A stretch of DNA of 36,984 bases. It comes from a delta proteobacterium NaphS2 (GTDB lineage: Bacteria > Desulfobacterota > DSM-4660 > Desulfatiglandales > Desulfatiglandaceae). This document shows positions 15,307-23,954 of the stretch, one piece after another; the first letter of the stretch is position 1; every line of letters begins with the position of its first letter. The position numbers and the translations under genes were made by a program. Location of the stretch: positions 1 to 36,984 of the forward strand of contig ADZZ01000600.1 of the NCBI GenBank assembly GCA_000179315.1. The letters run 5' to 3'. A model generated the notes under the pieces. The model had not been told where the DNA came from and searched no databases. It saw only the letters and a program-made list of their open reading frames with translations.

Positions 15307-15648
15307 ATGAAAACAGATCTTTTCGTATTCGTTATTGCCGAAGGATTATTGGTTCTGTTATTCGGAGTCGCCGTAGTCGCTGACATCTTTTATCGCTGGA
15401 AGGATAAGGTCTCTCCTGCTTCCATAGAGATAACACGTAGCGAGAAAAGCATAAATGCTCTCTATGTAAATTTCGGTATTGCGACAGTAGTTTTCACCCT
15501 GATTGTCCAGACCTGCAAAGTTCTTGAAGGCAACCAGGTTCTGTTTATTGTTTTGAATTATGTGCTCCTAACGTATATGTTCTTTTTCAGTTCTTGGTTC
15601 CGAAACCAGCTTTTTTTTAAAATGCTAAATCGGATCAGAAAAGACTGA
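15307..15648 (+). CDS. Small membrane protein, three predicted helices
   Basis: A 113-residue protein from the ATG giving MKTDLFVFVIAEG; an in-frame TTG five codons upstream is less likely. Hydrophobic segments at about 5-26, 52-69 and 77-96 predict three transmembrane helices with short charged loops and a basic C-terminus (KMLNRIRKD). No family recognised. It lies between the propeller/TPR gene and hicB on the same strand. A membrane effector in a defence island is possible but not shown. Confidence 0.55.
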   Translation: MKTDLFVFVIAEGLLVLLFGVAVVADIFYRWKDKVSPASIEITRSEKSINALYVNFGIATVVFTLIVQTCKVLEGNQVLFIVLNYVLLTYMFFFSSWFRNQLFFKMLNRIRKD

Positions 15649-15680
15649 AAGATTTCCTGTTAGAAAGAAAGGTTCCAACA

Positions 15681-15935
15681 ATGTCTGAATTTCTACTATC
15701 CATCAAAATCGAATCCCTTGAGGAAGGCGGGTACCTGGCAACCAGCGATGATCTTCCCGAGCTCTTGGCCCAAGGGAGAACGGTCGCTGAGACTCTGGAA
15801 ATTGCCCAGGACGTGGCGCGTAAAATCGTTGAGTCATATCTCGATCACGGGGATCCTCTTCCGGACGCACTGAAGACCGCTATCCCCGCCGGTGTCGCCC
15901 TCGAAGCCAAAATCCCTGTATCGGTGGCCGCATGA
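15681..15935 (+). CDS. hicB: HicB-family antitoxin
   Basis: An 84-residue HicB-type protein with the partial RNase H-like fold signature at residues about 5-60: SIKIESLEEGGYLATSDDLPELLAQGRTVAETLEIAQDVARKIV. It ends in a short tail without an obvious long HTH. HicB binds and inhibits HicA and usually represses the operon. It precedes the toxin gene and overlaps it by 4 nt (ATGA), giving coupled translation; the antitoxin-first order is the less common arrangement for hicAB but occurs often. AAAGG site before the ATG. Confidence 0.92.
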   Translation: MSEFLLSIKIESLEEGGYLATSDDLPELLAQGRTVAETLEIAQDVARKIVESYLDHGDPLPDALKTAIPAGVALEAKIPVSVAA

Positions 15936-16159
15936 CAAAATTGCCGGGTATGAAGCCGGTCCAGGTAATCCGGAAACTCAAAAAAGGAGGTTTCGTTTTC
16001 GACCGCCAGGCAAAAGGGAGCCATGAGATATGGTATAATCCTGTGACCCGAAAAAGGGTGATTGTTCCCAATCACCCGGGAAAAGATATTCCACAAAAGA
16101 CCCTGAGATCCATGATCACACAGTCCGGAATCCCTGTCGATGATTTCTTGAATCTGTAA
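15932..16159 (+). CDS. hicA: HicA-family mRNA interferase toxin
   Basis: A 75-residue HicA toxin with the double-stranded RNA-binding-like fold: MKPVQVIRKLKKGGFVFDRQAKGSHEIW, where the His of GSHEIW is the conserved catalytic residue, then VIVPNHPGKDIPQKTLRSMITQSGI. HicA degrades mRNA when freed from HicB. It is full length, has an intact His and is translationally coupled to hicB. It probably stabilises the element in its host. The 279 bp downstream, up to the transposase, hold no gene that I can support. Confidence 0.93.
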   Translation: MTKLPGMKPVQVIRKLKKGGFVFDRQAKGSHEIWYNPVTRKRVIVPNHPGKDIPQKTLRSMITQSGIPVDDFLNL

Positions 16160-16329
16160 TCTTTCTGTTTTCCTGCCTTTCCAGCTTCTCGGACCTGGTC
16201 CCTCATTATTGGAATGCTTGCCCTGTTCTGTCGATCTCTGATTTCCCGCATCCTTGGCGCTCCCTACGCCAATTTAAATCAAGCTGCTTTTTCTTGTTGA
16301 GCCCAATTTTCAAAATCTCACTCCCTTCA

Positions 16330-19082
16330 TTGGGGACCGGCGGTTAACGATCATTTGAAAAAGGCTTGTTCTGTTTGTAGCCTCGCTTTTTAAGGGCTGG
16401 ATGCCAAACGAGGATATTCCCATTCCAGGAGGGAATTCATGCAAAACGGAGATGAAACCCCAATCAGAAATCTTGTTGCAGAGCACCGGAACTCCCTGGA
16501 TTTGGTAAAGGGTTATCCCAGCCACTACAGGTATATCGCTGAGAAGCGTTTCCTGTTGATCAAGGAGTTTGAAGCATTAATGAAACGGGAGGCAAATCGC
16601 GCCAATGCAAAAAGAAGAAAGATGAAGCTGCTGGAAGCCTTCTGTGAAGAAAAAAAGATCGGCGCGAAAACGTTTAGCATGCATATGAGGCTTGAACGGG
16701 AAGGCGGCATCGAGGCTCTCGTACCGAAACGGGGGAAGAAAAAAGGGAAGAACCTTAAAGGTGCCTTGGATGAATATCTTGAAACCTCACGGGAACCGAC
16801 TCCAGTTTTTCCCATTCAACCAAAGAAAGATATGCTTCAGCAAGAATTGGACAAACAAGCGGTTCAATACGGGGAACACTTCGAGAAGGTAAGTGAGTAC
16901 CCCGATTCTAAGAGGATCATCGCCGAAAAACGGTTTCTGCTTATCAAGGAATTTGAAGTATTCCTGCAAAATGAGACGTCGCATAGTGGTCTGGCGAGAC
17001 GAAAAATGAAGTTGCTGGAGGCCTTCTGTGAAGAAAAAGAGATCAGTGCGAAAACACTTTACAGGCATATGAGGCTTGAACGGGAAGGAGGCATCGAGGC
17101 CCTCGTACCCAAATGGGGCATGAGAAAGGGGAGAAGAAAATGCTCCGGCTTAATCCTTCCCATCATTAAAAGAATCGCGCAGCCAGGGAGGGGCATTAAG
17201 TGGCTCCATAAAGAAGTTTCCAAGGATTGTTTGCTCCTGGGGATCGAGGCTCCGGGCTACCATACTGTAAGGCGAATTTGTGCTGAAGAGGGCCTTTTTG
17301 ATCAATTAAGAAAGAAGAAAGCGCCTGAACAACAAGATATCAAGCCAATCTCTCTGAATTCAAAAAAGACGATCGACAAAAAAATACCACGCCGCTACAG
17401 AATTCCAGCCCCTCAGTGGCTCAGGGTCCCAACCAGGCGGGCTTTCAATCTCGCTATGTACAAATACAGCCTTGTGACCCCATTTCTCAACCCGGAACTC
17501 ACACGCAAAGACAAAACAAGAATGATAGCCGAAATCACGGAAAGAGAACACCATCCTTCGCTTGGCGTCACTCTGAGAATATCGCGGCAGGCCCTTGCGA
17601 ATTACATCCATCTCGTCAAGGAACATGGCTGTGAAGGCCTTTTCAGGAAGGAGGGTGCCTATTATAGCCGCCAGCACAAAAATTTTATTTGGCCCACTTT
17701 CAAAATCGATATGGGTGACCCTTTGGGGGCGTTGCTCCAATTGAGGCATGCTATAGATCAGGGGCCGGACGTGGCACCCGATGTCAAAGAGGTCTCATTG
17801 CGGTTTATGGACCAGTGTCTTGCCAAGTTGGATGGCCACCCGGTCCACCGGTACAAGCAATTGTCCCTATACAGACCATTGACCGATCAGGAAAAGACGA
17901 GATTGAAACAATATAAATGGGGCAGCAATAAGAACCAAAGAGCCAAGGCAAAAGCTCTTTTTATGGCCGATGAACACCATATCATGCCGGAAATCGCACT
18001 TGCCACCGACCGTTCACCAAAAACGATATACCGATGGTTTAGGCTATTCAAAAACCGAGGGATCGATTTCATAGAAACCAAGCCCAACAGAGCAAAATAT
18101 GATGCTGAAATGAGAGAGAGAAGAGATAGGATTGTCAAGATCCTTCATACCAAACCGAGTGATTATGACATCAACAAAACGGAATGGGTTTTGGAGGATA
18201 TTGCCAAAGTCTATGAGATAAAATACGGGATGAAATTTTCCACGACGGTGATCAGAAGAGCGATCAAGGATGCAAAATATTCATGGAAAAGGGCAAAAAG
18301 GGTTCTGACGAGCCCTGATCCCGAATTCCGGGAGAAAACCAAGAAGGTCCTGGAAACCCTTAGGAACTTGAAACACAACGAGGCGTTTTTTTTCATTGAT
18401 GAAGGTGGACCCTATGCCGTCAAGAAGTATGGTGGGCAAAGCTTCACCCAAAAGGGGACCGTAAAGACTTATCCCCAATTTCAAACGAAAAAGGGCAGCG
18501 TGACGTTTATCGGTGCCCTGGATGCCATCAAAAATCAAGTCATTCTGTTTTTCTCAAAAAGCAAAGATACTGAGGCGGTGATAGCTATCATCAAGGTCCT
18601 TTTCTACAAATACCATGAAATGGAAAATCTTTATCTGACTTGGGATGCCGCGTCATGGCACAGCTCCAAAAAGCTTCAGAAATTTCTCAATGTATTGAAT
18701 TCAAAAGAAGACAGCCCAGGAATTAAGGTGGTCCCCCTGCCCAAACAATCCCAGTTTTTGAACGTGATCGAAGCCGTATTCAGTGGCATGAAAAGAGCGG
18801 TGATTTTCAACAGTGATTATGGATCCGATTATGAAATGAAAGTGGCCATCGTGAGGCATTTCAGGGAAAGGAATGAATATTTCAAGGCCAATCCCAAAAG
18901 AGCAGGTAAAAAGATCTGGGATCAGCAGAACTTTGATTTGGATAAACTGGAAAGCGGGTTGTATAAGCGGATGTAATGGTCTTTCATCAGGATGCCGCTG
19001 ATATAAAATGATGTGCCTCTGGAATTTCAGATTTCTTTCATGAACAGATGAAATATCATTTTCTTGAATAACCGGGCCCCAA
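16330..19082 (+). mobile_element. Candidate insertion element around the 845-aa DDE transposase
   Basis: TTGGGGACCGG at 16330-16340 and the complement TTGGGGCCCGG ending at about 19082 match at 10 of 11 positions in inverted orientation. They lie about 110 bp outside each end of the transposase gene, a symmetrical placement. No flanking TA duplication, as expected for IS630, is visible, so the ends are tentative. Confidence 0.3.
16439..18976 (+). CDS. Giant IS630-like DDE transposase with several HTH domains
   Basis: An 845-residue product with a GGAGG site and ATG start. The C-terminal third is an IS630/Tc1-type RNase H fold: Asp654 in FFFIDEGG, Asp736 in LTWDAASWH and Glu778 in FLNVIEAVFSGMKR, a complete D-D-E set. 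The N-terminus is unusual. An about 80-residue block (MKLLEAFCEEKK…MRLEREGGIEALVPK) occurs twice, at about 25-104 and 153-232, each with a Mu/HTH_29-like helix-turn-helix. Further HTH regions lie at about 355-420 (RISRQALANYIHLVKEHGCEGL) and 505-540 (ATDRSPKTIYRWFRLFKNRGI). Normal IS630 transposases are about 330-380 residues, so this is more than double. It may be active or domesticated. The right neighbour is the R-M operon on the opposite strand. Confidence 0.88.
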   Translation: MQNGDETPIRNLVAEHRNSLDLVKGYPSHYRYIAEKRFLLIKEFEALMKREANRANAKRRKMKLLEAFCEEKKIGAKTFSMHMRLEREGGIEALVPKRGKKKGKNLKGALDEYLETSREPTPVFPIQPKKDMLQQELDKQAVQYGEHFEKVSEYPDSKRIIAEKRFLLIKEFEVFLQNETSHSGLARRKMKLLEAFCEEKEISAKTLYRHMRLEREGGIEALVPKWGMRKGRRKCSGLILPIIKRIAQPGRGIKWLHKEVSKDCLLLGIEAPGYHTVRRICAEEGLFDQLRKKKAPEQQDIKPISLNSKKTIDKKIPRRYRIPAPQWLRVPTRRAFNLAMYKYSLVTPFLNPELTRKDKTRMIAEITEREHHPSLGVTLRISRQALANYIHLVKEHGCEGLFRKEGAYYSRQHKNFIWPTFKIDMGDPLGALLQLRHAIDQGPDVAPDVKEVSLRFMDQCLAKLDGHPVHRYKQLSLYRPLTDQEKTRLKQYKWGSNKNQRAKAKALFMADEHHIMPEIALATDRSPKTIYRWFRLFKNRGIDFIETKPNRAKYDAEMRERRDRIVKILHTKPSDYDINKTEWVLEDIAKVYEIKYGMKFSTTVIRRAIKDAKYSWKRAKRVLTSPDPEFREKTKKVLETLRNLKHNEAFFFIDEGGPYAVKKYGGQSFTQKGTVKTYPQFQTKKGSVTFIGALDAIKNQVILFFSKSKDTEAVIAIIKVLFYKYHEMENLYLTWDAASWHSSKKLQKFLNVLNSKEDSPGIKVVPLPKQSQFLNVIEAVFSGMKRAVIFNSDYGSDYEMKVAIVRHFRERNEYFKANPKRAGKKIWDQQNFDLDKLESGLYKRM

Positions 19083-19122
19083 ACTGTTGGCAATTCAAGC
19101 GCAGTTTGTGAGAGTAGGATTT

Positions 19123-19770
19123 TCAGAAGAAACGAAGGAGCAGATGGTGAATCGAGATTACAGTTGAGCCTGATTCAAGCTTATGGTGACTGACGTATGT
19201 GTGCTCCAAATCACAGATTGCTTGATGATTGTAGGGTGGGTTGGAGACGCTGTATTTATCACCTTTCTTTTTGAGAGCTTTCTTGATTTTCTCTGACCAG
19301 TCCTTCTCCTTGCCGGACTGGATATATCCGAGCATGCCGGCTTCATTATGCGTGAGAGGATATTTTCCCGAAATAAAACATCCCATTCCCTCTGTCCCAA
19401 GATATGAGGAAATCGAGTGTCCTCTTGTTTTCCCCAAACGCTTAGCTTCGAATCGTAGGCGGGGACGACGGCCACGCACGCCAGTCTTCTCAAACTCGAT
19501 ATCCACACGAGGCCTTGATTTGCCGAATTTGTCTGGTACATCCATAGGAGGGTCATCGCCAAGAGAATAATAATCTGCCCAATCAGGGGCGCTGCCTGAT
19601 TCCATGAATTCCCTTATGCTCCGAACCAGCTCCCCTGTTATGGACGGTTCCTCCCAGTCGGAATAGAGAGACGTGTCCATCCGTTTGTAGCCAAACGAGA
19701 TCAGTTTATGGGCATGGATTCTAAGGGCAGCTACATAGACCTCTCGCATGTCAGCAAGATCGGCCATCAC
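19123..19770 (-). CDS. PD-(D/E)XK nuclease-like restriction component
   Basis: A 215-residue product. Asp90 in PRVDIEFE, then Glu108 and Lys110 in LRFEAKRLGK, match a D…ExK core of PD-(D/E)XK nucleases. Glu47 in an upstream helix could be the fourth residue. The N-terminus is helical and contains no signal. Its start overlaps the methyltransferase stop by 4 nt (ATGA), so the two are co-translated and probably form a restriction-modification pair. I do not recognise a named restriction enzyme family; the nuclease call rests on motif and context. It is the last gene of the lexA operon, and no terminator is clear after it. Confidence 0.7.
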   Translation of the reverse strand: MMADLADMREVYVAALRIHAHKLISFGYKRMDTSLYSDWEEPSITGELVRSIREFMESGSAPDWADYYSLGDDPPMDVPDKFGKSRPRVDIEFEKTGVRGRRPRLRFEAKRLGKTRGHSISSYLGTEGMGCFISGKYPLTHNEAGMLGYIQSGKEKDWSEKIKKALKKKGDKYSVSNPPYNHQAICDLEHTYVSHHKLESGSTVISIHHLLLRFF

Positions 19771-22700
19771 TCGCTCTGCTGCTCCAAGGTCTCGACAATT
19801 ATCTCACCAGCATCTAGGATTGCCTGCCGACGCGTCCATTGGATCCGTTCCATAGGTTTAAACATGTACATTGTTTTGTCCGCGTATATCCGAAGATTCC
19901 TGTCAAAGTAGAGCCACTGGCTGTGCTGCTTCAATAAGTGCTCTCTTGTTTTGGCGAGGGATTCCGAAGCGCTTTCATCGGCTCGGAAGACCGATGGCTC
20001 AAAGGCAGCATCTGTCTTTAGGGAAATCGCGATAAATGCAGAGACTCCGGCGTCATGCATAGCTTCAACAGAATGCCTGATCCCTTTCTGATTCCCGACA
20101 AAATCGTCTAGCTCTGATTTGAGAGCGTAAAGGTAATCCTTCATAGTCGGAACGTTTGGAGCGGCTGTCACTTGACGTGGGACTTTTCCCTTTATGGTCC
20201 GCATGTTCCAGTTGACAAAATCCCCTATCAAAACCATTTCGGAATCACGGAGTCCCAGAATCTGGATTACCCTTTTATTCACCTCGTCGAGGAGATCTTT
20301 GGAAATGGCCTTTCCGCCAATCCCTTGTTTGGCAAGCGCATCATATAACTCAGCCCATTCAGAAAGTTCTGTTTCAGACAGTTTGGCAATCGGTACTGGG
20401 AGATTTTTGAGTGCAGCGAGGGTCGCTTGCGAAGTGCTAATGCCCCATGCAGGGGTGGTAAAAAACTGGTGATAGATGGCAAAATCTGAGGCGAGATATA
20501 GACTCAATGTCTTGAGTATTTTCTTCGAACTTTCCGGCCCAGAAATGCCTATCTGCCTGGGAGGGACCGCGATAAATTGATCGCTATATATAGCAAAACG
20601 TCGTGCTGCATCGACGATGATATGTGGCGGAGCTGATATCTTTAAACCAGCCTCCCCACCTCTCTTTCTAAGAAAGGCAAGGTGGGGAGGGATCCGAGCA
20701 ACGGCTCTATCTGGAAATGCAAAAATACGTCCACAATTTCTCAGCTTGGAAAAGTCAATCTGCATTTTTCCTGCCAGGTAAGGCATTGCCTCAACAGATT
20801 CATCAGATTCAGTCGGGTCTCGAAGTTCGAAACCCTGATGCGGTTGCGTTAGCCCTTTAGATTTGAGGAAGGTTTTCAGTGATGGAAAACGTCTTTCGAT
20901 ACGCCGAAGTAGCTTTTCATCACGAAATGTGCCCCACATTGCCAGTTTCCACGGCCTCATTTCGCCTGTAGCCGCTTTGGCAACACTAATTTCGCTGAGT
21001 TCAGATCCACTTACAACTATGCTCCAAGTATCTCTTTTGGAACGTTCGCGAGTACTACGGTTTGCTTTTTGGTTTACAACAAATGGTGCAAAAGTGAGTA
21101 TTTTGTCATTGTGTTCGCCAGCAACGCCACTCTCGGTCTCAGGAGAGAAAAACAGCGTCATCGCAGGCAGTTCAGCACGGCCAGAAAAAAGAACATAGGC
21201 CAGGTTGGAAAAGTTGGCAACACACCAAGCACGGACAGTTCTGAAGAACTGTTTGCGAAAATTTGCGGATTCGAATTTGAAAAGCGTCATTGCAGGGAGT
21301 ACTATTCCCGCGACTGCAGACTCGTTGAGCAAAGGGAGAGATTTCCAAACGAAAGCCTCAGCTATCTGATTCCCTCCGACGGGGCATGAATCTGCATGTT
21401 GAGTAGCCCACTCCCGGACGTCTCGATCTTCTTGATTCTTGGAATTAAATTCTCTCCAAGGGGGATTACCAACAAGCCAGTGAAATGAAAGATTGTTACT
21501 CCTTGCAACCCATTTTGAACTCGGATCAAAGAAATCTGCCTCGAAAATATTGCTGCCTCTCAAAACAGGGAGTTTGAAGCGTGGATTGTTCTCCAGATCA
21601 GGCGGGTCTGTATAGTCCAAGAGCGTTAGTAAAAGGCTCATTTCTGCCACTCGGCAGGCATCACCGTCGCGATCCACTCCAAAAATGTGTCGGACAAGCA
21701 GTTCACTTAATTCAGTGGGAAGTATCGAACCGTTCTTGGCCAATCGCTTTTCAACCAAAGCCCGATAGCACTGTACAAGAAAAGCCCCCGATCCGCAGGA
21801 AGGGTCGAGTGTCCGCATCCCTTCCACCAGTGGATATCGGGTTTCCAACTCGTTCAGTACAAAATTTACAAGCGGTAGCGGAGTATAGTACGCTCCGGCT
21901 TTCTTTCCTTTTGTTGTTCCATCTTCCTCTGACGAGTGAAGGAACTGCTCATAGATGATGGAGAGAGTCTCAATCGGTATGTATGAGAAATCATACGCTT
22001 GAAAATCAAAATGCAGCTGTCCTTGCGGTGTGTCACCGGAGAAAACTCCTGCAATCAGTTCAAGCTGGGAGGAGCTGATGGCATCTAAAGGAAGAGGGAA
22101 AATTGCACCGTTTAACCAATCATTGAGGCGGCAATTAACATCTTTGAATGCCTCAAGCGTAGGTTTTCTACTGAAAACATTCTCAGGCGCGATATTCCAT
22201 TTGAAAAGCTTCCGATCAGAAAGGATATTTCGATCTCTAAGGTATCTGAGATATACAAATTTTCCGATCAGCGCATGGGTAAGGCCCCTATTCATTCCTT
22301 GGCTAACTAATTCGTGTTCAAGATCTTTTAAGTAGTTCAGAAGAGTCCAATCCACTCTTGTATTAGAGGTTATTTCAGTTCCCCATACATCCCATATCTT
22401 TCCGTTATCGATTGAATCAGCGCAAAGCGCATTTAAGCGATCAGCCACTTCGTTGAAAGCAATTGAGGCATCTAGGATACCACGTGAGCGATCATCTCCA
22501 CCGTGTTTCCTGAACTTAAATCCGCAATACAGCCGGAGCATTGCGGGTGTTTCGACGAGCACGAACGGCGCTACATCCTGGTTCCAAACGCGTTGGTGTA
22601 TGCTATTTGCTTCGTCCTCGTTTTCCGCCTTACAATAGAAAACGACAGGAACCTCGGTATTTCGATTGTTGTCATTGAGGAGATAGACACCCTGCAACCC

Positions 22701-22829
22701 GCAGTATTTTACTGCCTTACGATAAATGTGACTGAATCGCGATGAAGATGTCGCCTCAATTCCAGAACAGTCATTGAAGTTTGGGGAACGATCATAACCC
22801 AGAGATTTTAATGCATTTACGCTGCTCAT
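19767..22829 (-). CDS. N6-adenine DNA methyltransferase (type IIG/Eco57I-like)
   Basis: A 1020-residue gamma-class DNA methyltransferase. The N-terminal about 300 residues are a helical specificity/association domain. GAYYTP (312-317) is the usual pre-motif. SAM-binding motif I, DPSCGSGAF, lies at 342-350. The catalytic NPPW motif IV lies at 455-458 in WLVGNPPWRE. The C-terminal half (about 600-1020) probably holds a target recognition domain, then helices. Eco57I-like enzymes normally carry a nuclease N-terminus, but no D…ExK is obvious here; the nuclease is the separate downstream gene. Both neighbours overlap it by 4 nt. Expected product is m6A protecting host DNA from the paired nuclease; specificity cannot be read from sequence. 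Confidence 0.93.
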   Translation of the reverse strand: MSSVNALKSLGYDRSPNFNDCSGIEATSSSRFSHIYRKAVKYCGLQGVYLLNDNNRNTEVPVVFYCKAENEDEANSIHQRVWNQDVAPFVLVETPAMLRLYCGFKFRKHGGDDRSRGILDASIAFNEVADRLNALCADSIDNGKIWDVWGTEITSNTRVDWTLLNYLKDLEHELVSQGMNRGLTHALIGKFVYLRYLRDRNILSDRKLFKWNIAPENVFSRKPTLEAFKDVNCRLNDWLNGAIFPLPLDAISSSQLELIAGVFSGDTPQGQLHFDFQAYDFSYIPIETLSIIYEQFLHSSEEDGTTKGKKAGAYYTPLPLVNFVLNELETRYPLVEGMRTLDPSCGSGAFLVQCYRALVEKRLAKNGSILPTELSELLVRHIFGVDRDGDACRVAEMSLLLTLLDYTDPPDLENNPRFKLPVLRGSNIFEADFFDPSSKWVARSNNLSFHWLVGNPPWREFNSKNQEDRDVREWATQHADSCPVGGNQIAEAFVWKSLPLLNESAVAGIVLPAMTLFKFESANFRKQFFRTVRAWCVANFSNLAYVLFSGRAELPAMTLFFSPETESGVAGEHNDKILTFAPFVVNQKANRSTRERSKRDTWSIVVSGSELSEISVAKAATGEMRPWKLAMWGTFRDEKLLRRIERRFPSLKTFLKSKGLTQPHQGFELRDPTESDESVEAMPYLAGKMQIDFSKLRNCGRIFAFPDRAVARIPPHLAFLRKRGGEAGLKISAPPHIIVDAARRFAIYSDQFIAVPPRQIGISGPESSKKILKTLSLYLASDFAIYHQFFTTPAWGISTSQATLAALKNLPVPIAKLSETELSEWAELYDALAKQGIGGKAISKDLLDEVNKRVIQILGLRDSEMVLIGDFVNWNMRTIKGKVPRQVTAAPNVPTMKDYLYALKSELDDFVGNQKGIRHSVEAMHDAGVSAFIAISLKTDAAFEPSVFRADESASESLAKTREHLLKQHSQWLYFDRNLRIYADKTMYMFKPMERIQWTRRQAILDAGEIIVETLEQQSE

Positions 22830-23491
22830 GACAACATATTCAAATTGGACAATAAGGGTGGATTTCGTCGAATTAGGCCAACGAATTTTCCTGCAATATG
22901 GAGCCGTTGATTAGAATCAGGAAAAACGATGATGTCTTGATAAAGATCATTTTCAGCCTTCAGAAATATGCGATCCCGGTCCAACATCACCCGTTTTAGG
23001 GTAGCTTCATCGTCGAGGATGACGGCTGCTATTTCTCCATTTTGTACCTCTGGCTGCTGATTAATAATTGCTATGTCGCCAGCCTTGATGCCGGCATTGA
23101 TCATGCTGTCTCCTTGAACACGTAATGCGAAAAGATTCTGCCCGCGAAAAACATCAGCCCCTATATTAAGAACCTCTTCCACCTCTTCCACGGCCAAGAG
23201 AGGCCTTCCTGCAGCTATTCTCCCAAGCAATGGGATTTTTCGGATTGCTTGATCTGATTCATGAAATATTGATGACGTCACTCTGATTCCACGTGCTTTA
23301 CCACGGACCAAACGGATAACGCCCTTTTTTTCCATCAACCGGAGGTGTTGCCTGACGCCATAAGTGCCTTTCAGATTGAATCTTTCTGCGATTTCTTTTT
23401 GGGTGGGAGGAACACCTTTGCCATTAAGATATTCCTGTATGAATCCAAATATTTCTTCCTGTCGGGGGGTAAGGTTCTTTTGGCCCATCAT
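22826..23491 (-). CDS. lexA: LexA repressor, first gene of the R-M operon
   Basis: A 221-residue full LexA. The winged HTH is at 1-70 (LTPRQEEIFGFIQEYLNGKGVPPTQKEIAERFNL). The self-cleavage site Ala94-Gly95 lies in RIAAGRPLL. The S24-peptidase dyad is Ser129 in VQGDSMINAGI and Lys166 in EATLKRV. All catalytic residues are intact, so RecA*-stimulated autocleavage is expected. The ATG follows GGAGG with 6-nt spacing. Its stop overlaps the methyltransferase start by 4 nt, tying it to the R-M genes. Its promoter contains an SOS box (23517-23536). This is not the usual genomic home of lexA, so it may be an extra copy dedicated to the cassette. Confidence 0.96.
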   Translation of the reverse strand: MMGQKNLTPRQEEIFGFIQEYLNGKGVPPTQKEIAERFNLKGTYGVRQHLRLMEKKGVIRLVRGKARGIRVTSSIFHESDQAIRKIPLLGRIAAGRPLLAVEEVEEVLNIGADVFRGQNLFALRVQGDSMINAGIKAGDIAIINQQPEVQNGEIAAVILDDEATLKRVMLDRDRIFLKAENDLYQDIIVFPDSNQRLHIAGKFVGLIRRNPPLLSNLNMLS

Positions 23492-23512
23492 GAAATTCCT
23501 CCCATTGAAATC

Positions 23513-23541
23513 TATATACTGCCTTTATTGGCAGTAGTCAA
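23513..23541 (-). promoter_or_regulatory. SOS-box-controlled sigma70 promoter of lexA operon
   Basis: On the minus strand TTGACT (23536-23541) is 17 bp from TATATA (23513-23518). A perfect dyad, TACTGCC-N6-GGCAGTA, occupies 23517-23536 and matches the well-known E. coli LexA box form TACTG-N10-CAGTA. It fills the -35/-10 spacer almost completely, so bound LexA would block polymerase. The predicted start is about 15 nt upstream of the ATG. Confidence 0.8.
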
Positions 23542-23925
23542 GCCTTTTGAATGCGTTTCTTGTAAATTAGAACTCGCCAACTCAAATCCCGCTGGACTTC
23601 GGGCAACAGCGGGCAGAGAAATAATTTCGATGAGACCCCTCATGACTATGATGGTACTGGACTGGCAATCATTTTGAATTGACGAGGAATGTCTTGAAAA
23701 AAATGGGCTTCCAAGCCTATGTTGAAACCTGGTAGCCCATTCATTAGTGAACATCCCTAGCACACGGCAGATGCCATATTTTTCTGGGGTGGGGAAATAG
23801 CCACACAAACTTACCCGCGAAAAACGTGGAAAATAGGTGCGCATAGGGTGCGGATCGCAGCAAAATTTGATAACTTTTCACAAATAGTGCGTAATAATTT
23901 CAAACAGTTACTCGCTACAGTCGTA

Positions 23926-23942
23926 TCTCGCCTTCGGCACCA
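23926..23942 (+). tRNA. tRNA 3'-end remnant (probable tRNA-Leu-like att site)
   Basis: ATCTCGCCTTCGGCACCA matches the end of a tRNA T-arm, the acceptor 3' strand CTTCGGC, the discriminator and CCA. Its expected partner GCCGAAG is absent upstream, and the T-loop side is degenerate, so only the 3' end remains. CTTCGGCACCA is typical of bacterial tRNA-Leu. Such fragments are left by integrases that target tRNA 3' ends. Amino-acid identity is inference. Confidence 0.6.
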
Positions 23943-23954
23943 TCGATTAGAACT

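Noticed and set aside
23512-23844. Leftward 110-codon frame upstream of lexA
   Set aside because: No binding site, overlaps the lexA promoter and SOS box, contains a hairpin, and has no protein-like composition.
23889-23942. A complete tRNA gene
   Set aside because: Only the acceptor 3' strand and part of the T-arm are present; no matching 5' acceptor strand, D-arm or anticodon arm precedes it.
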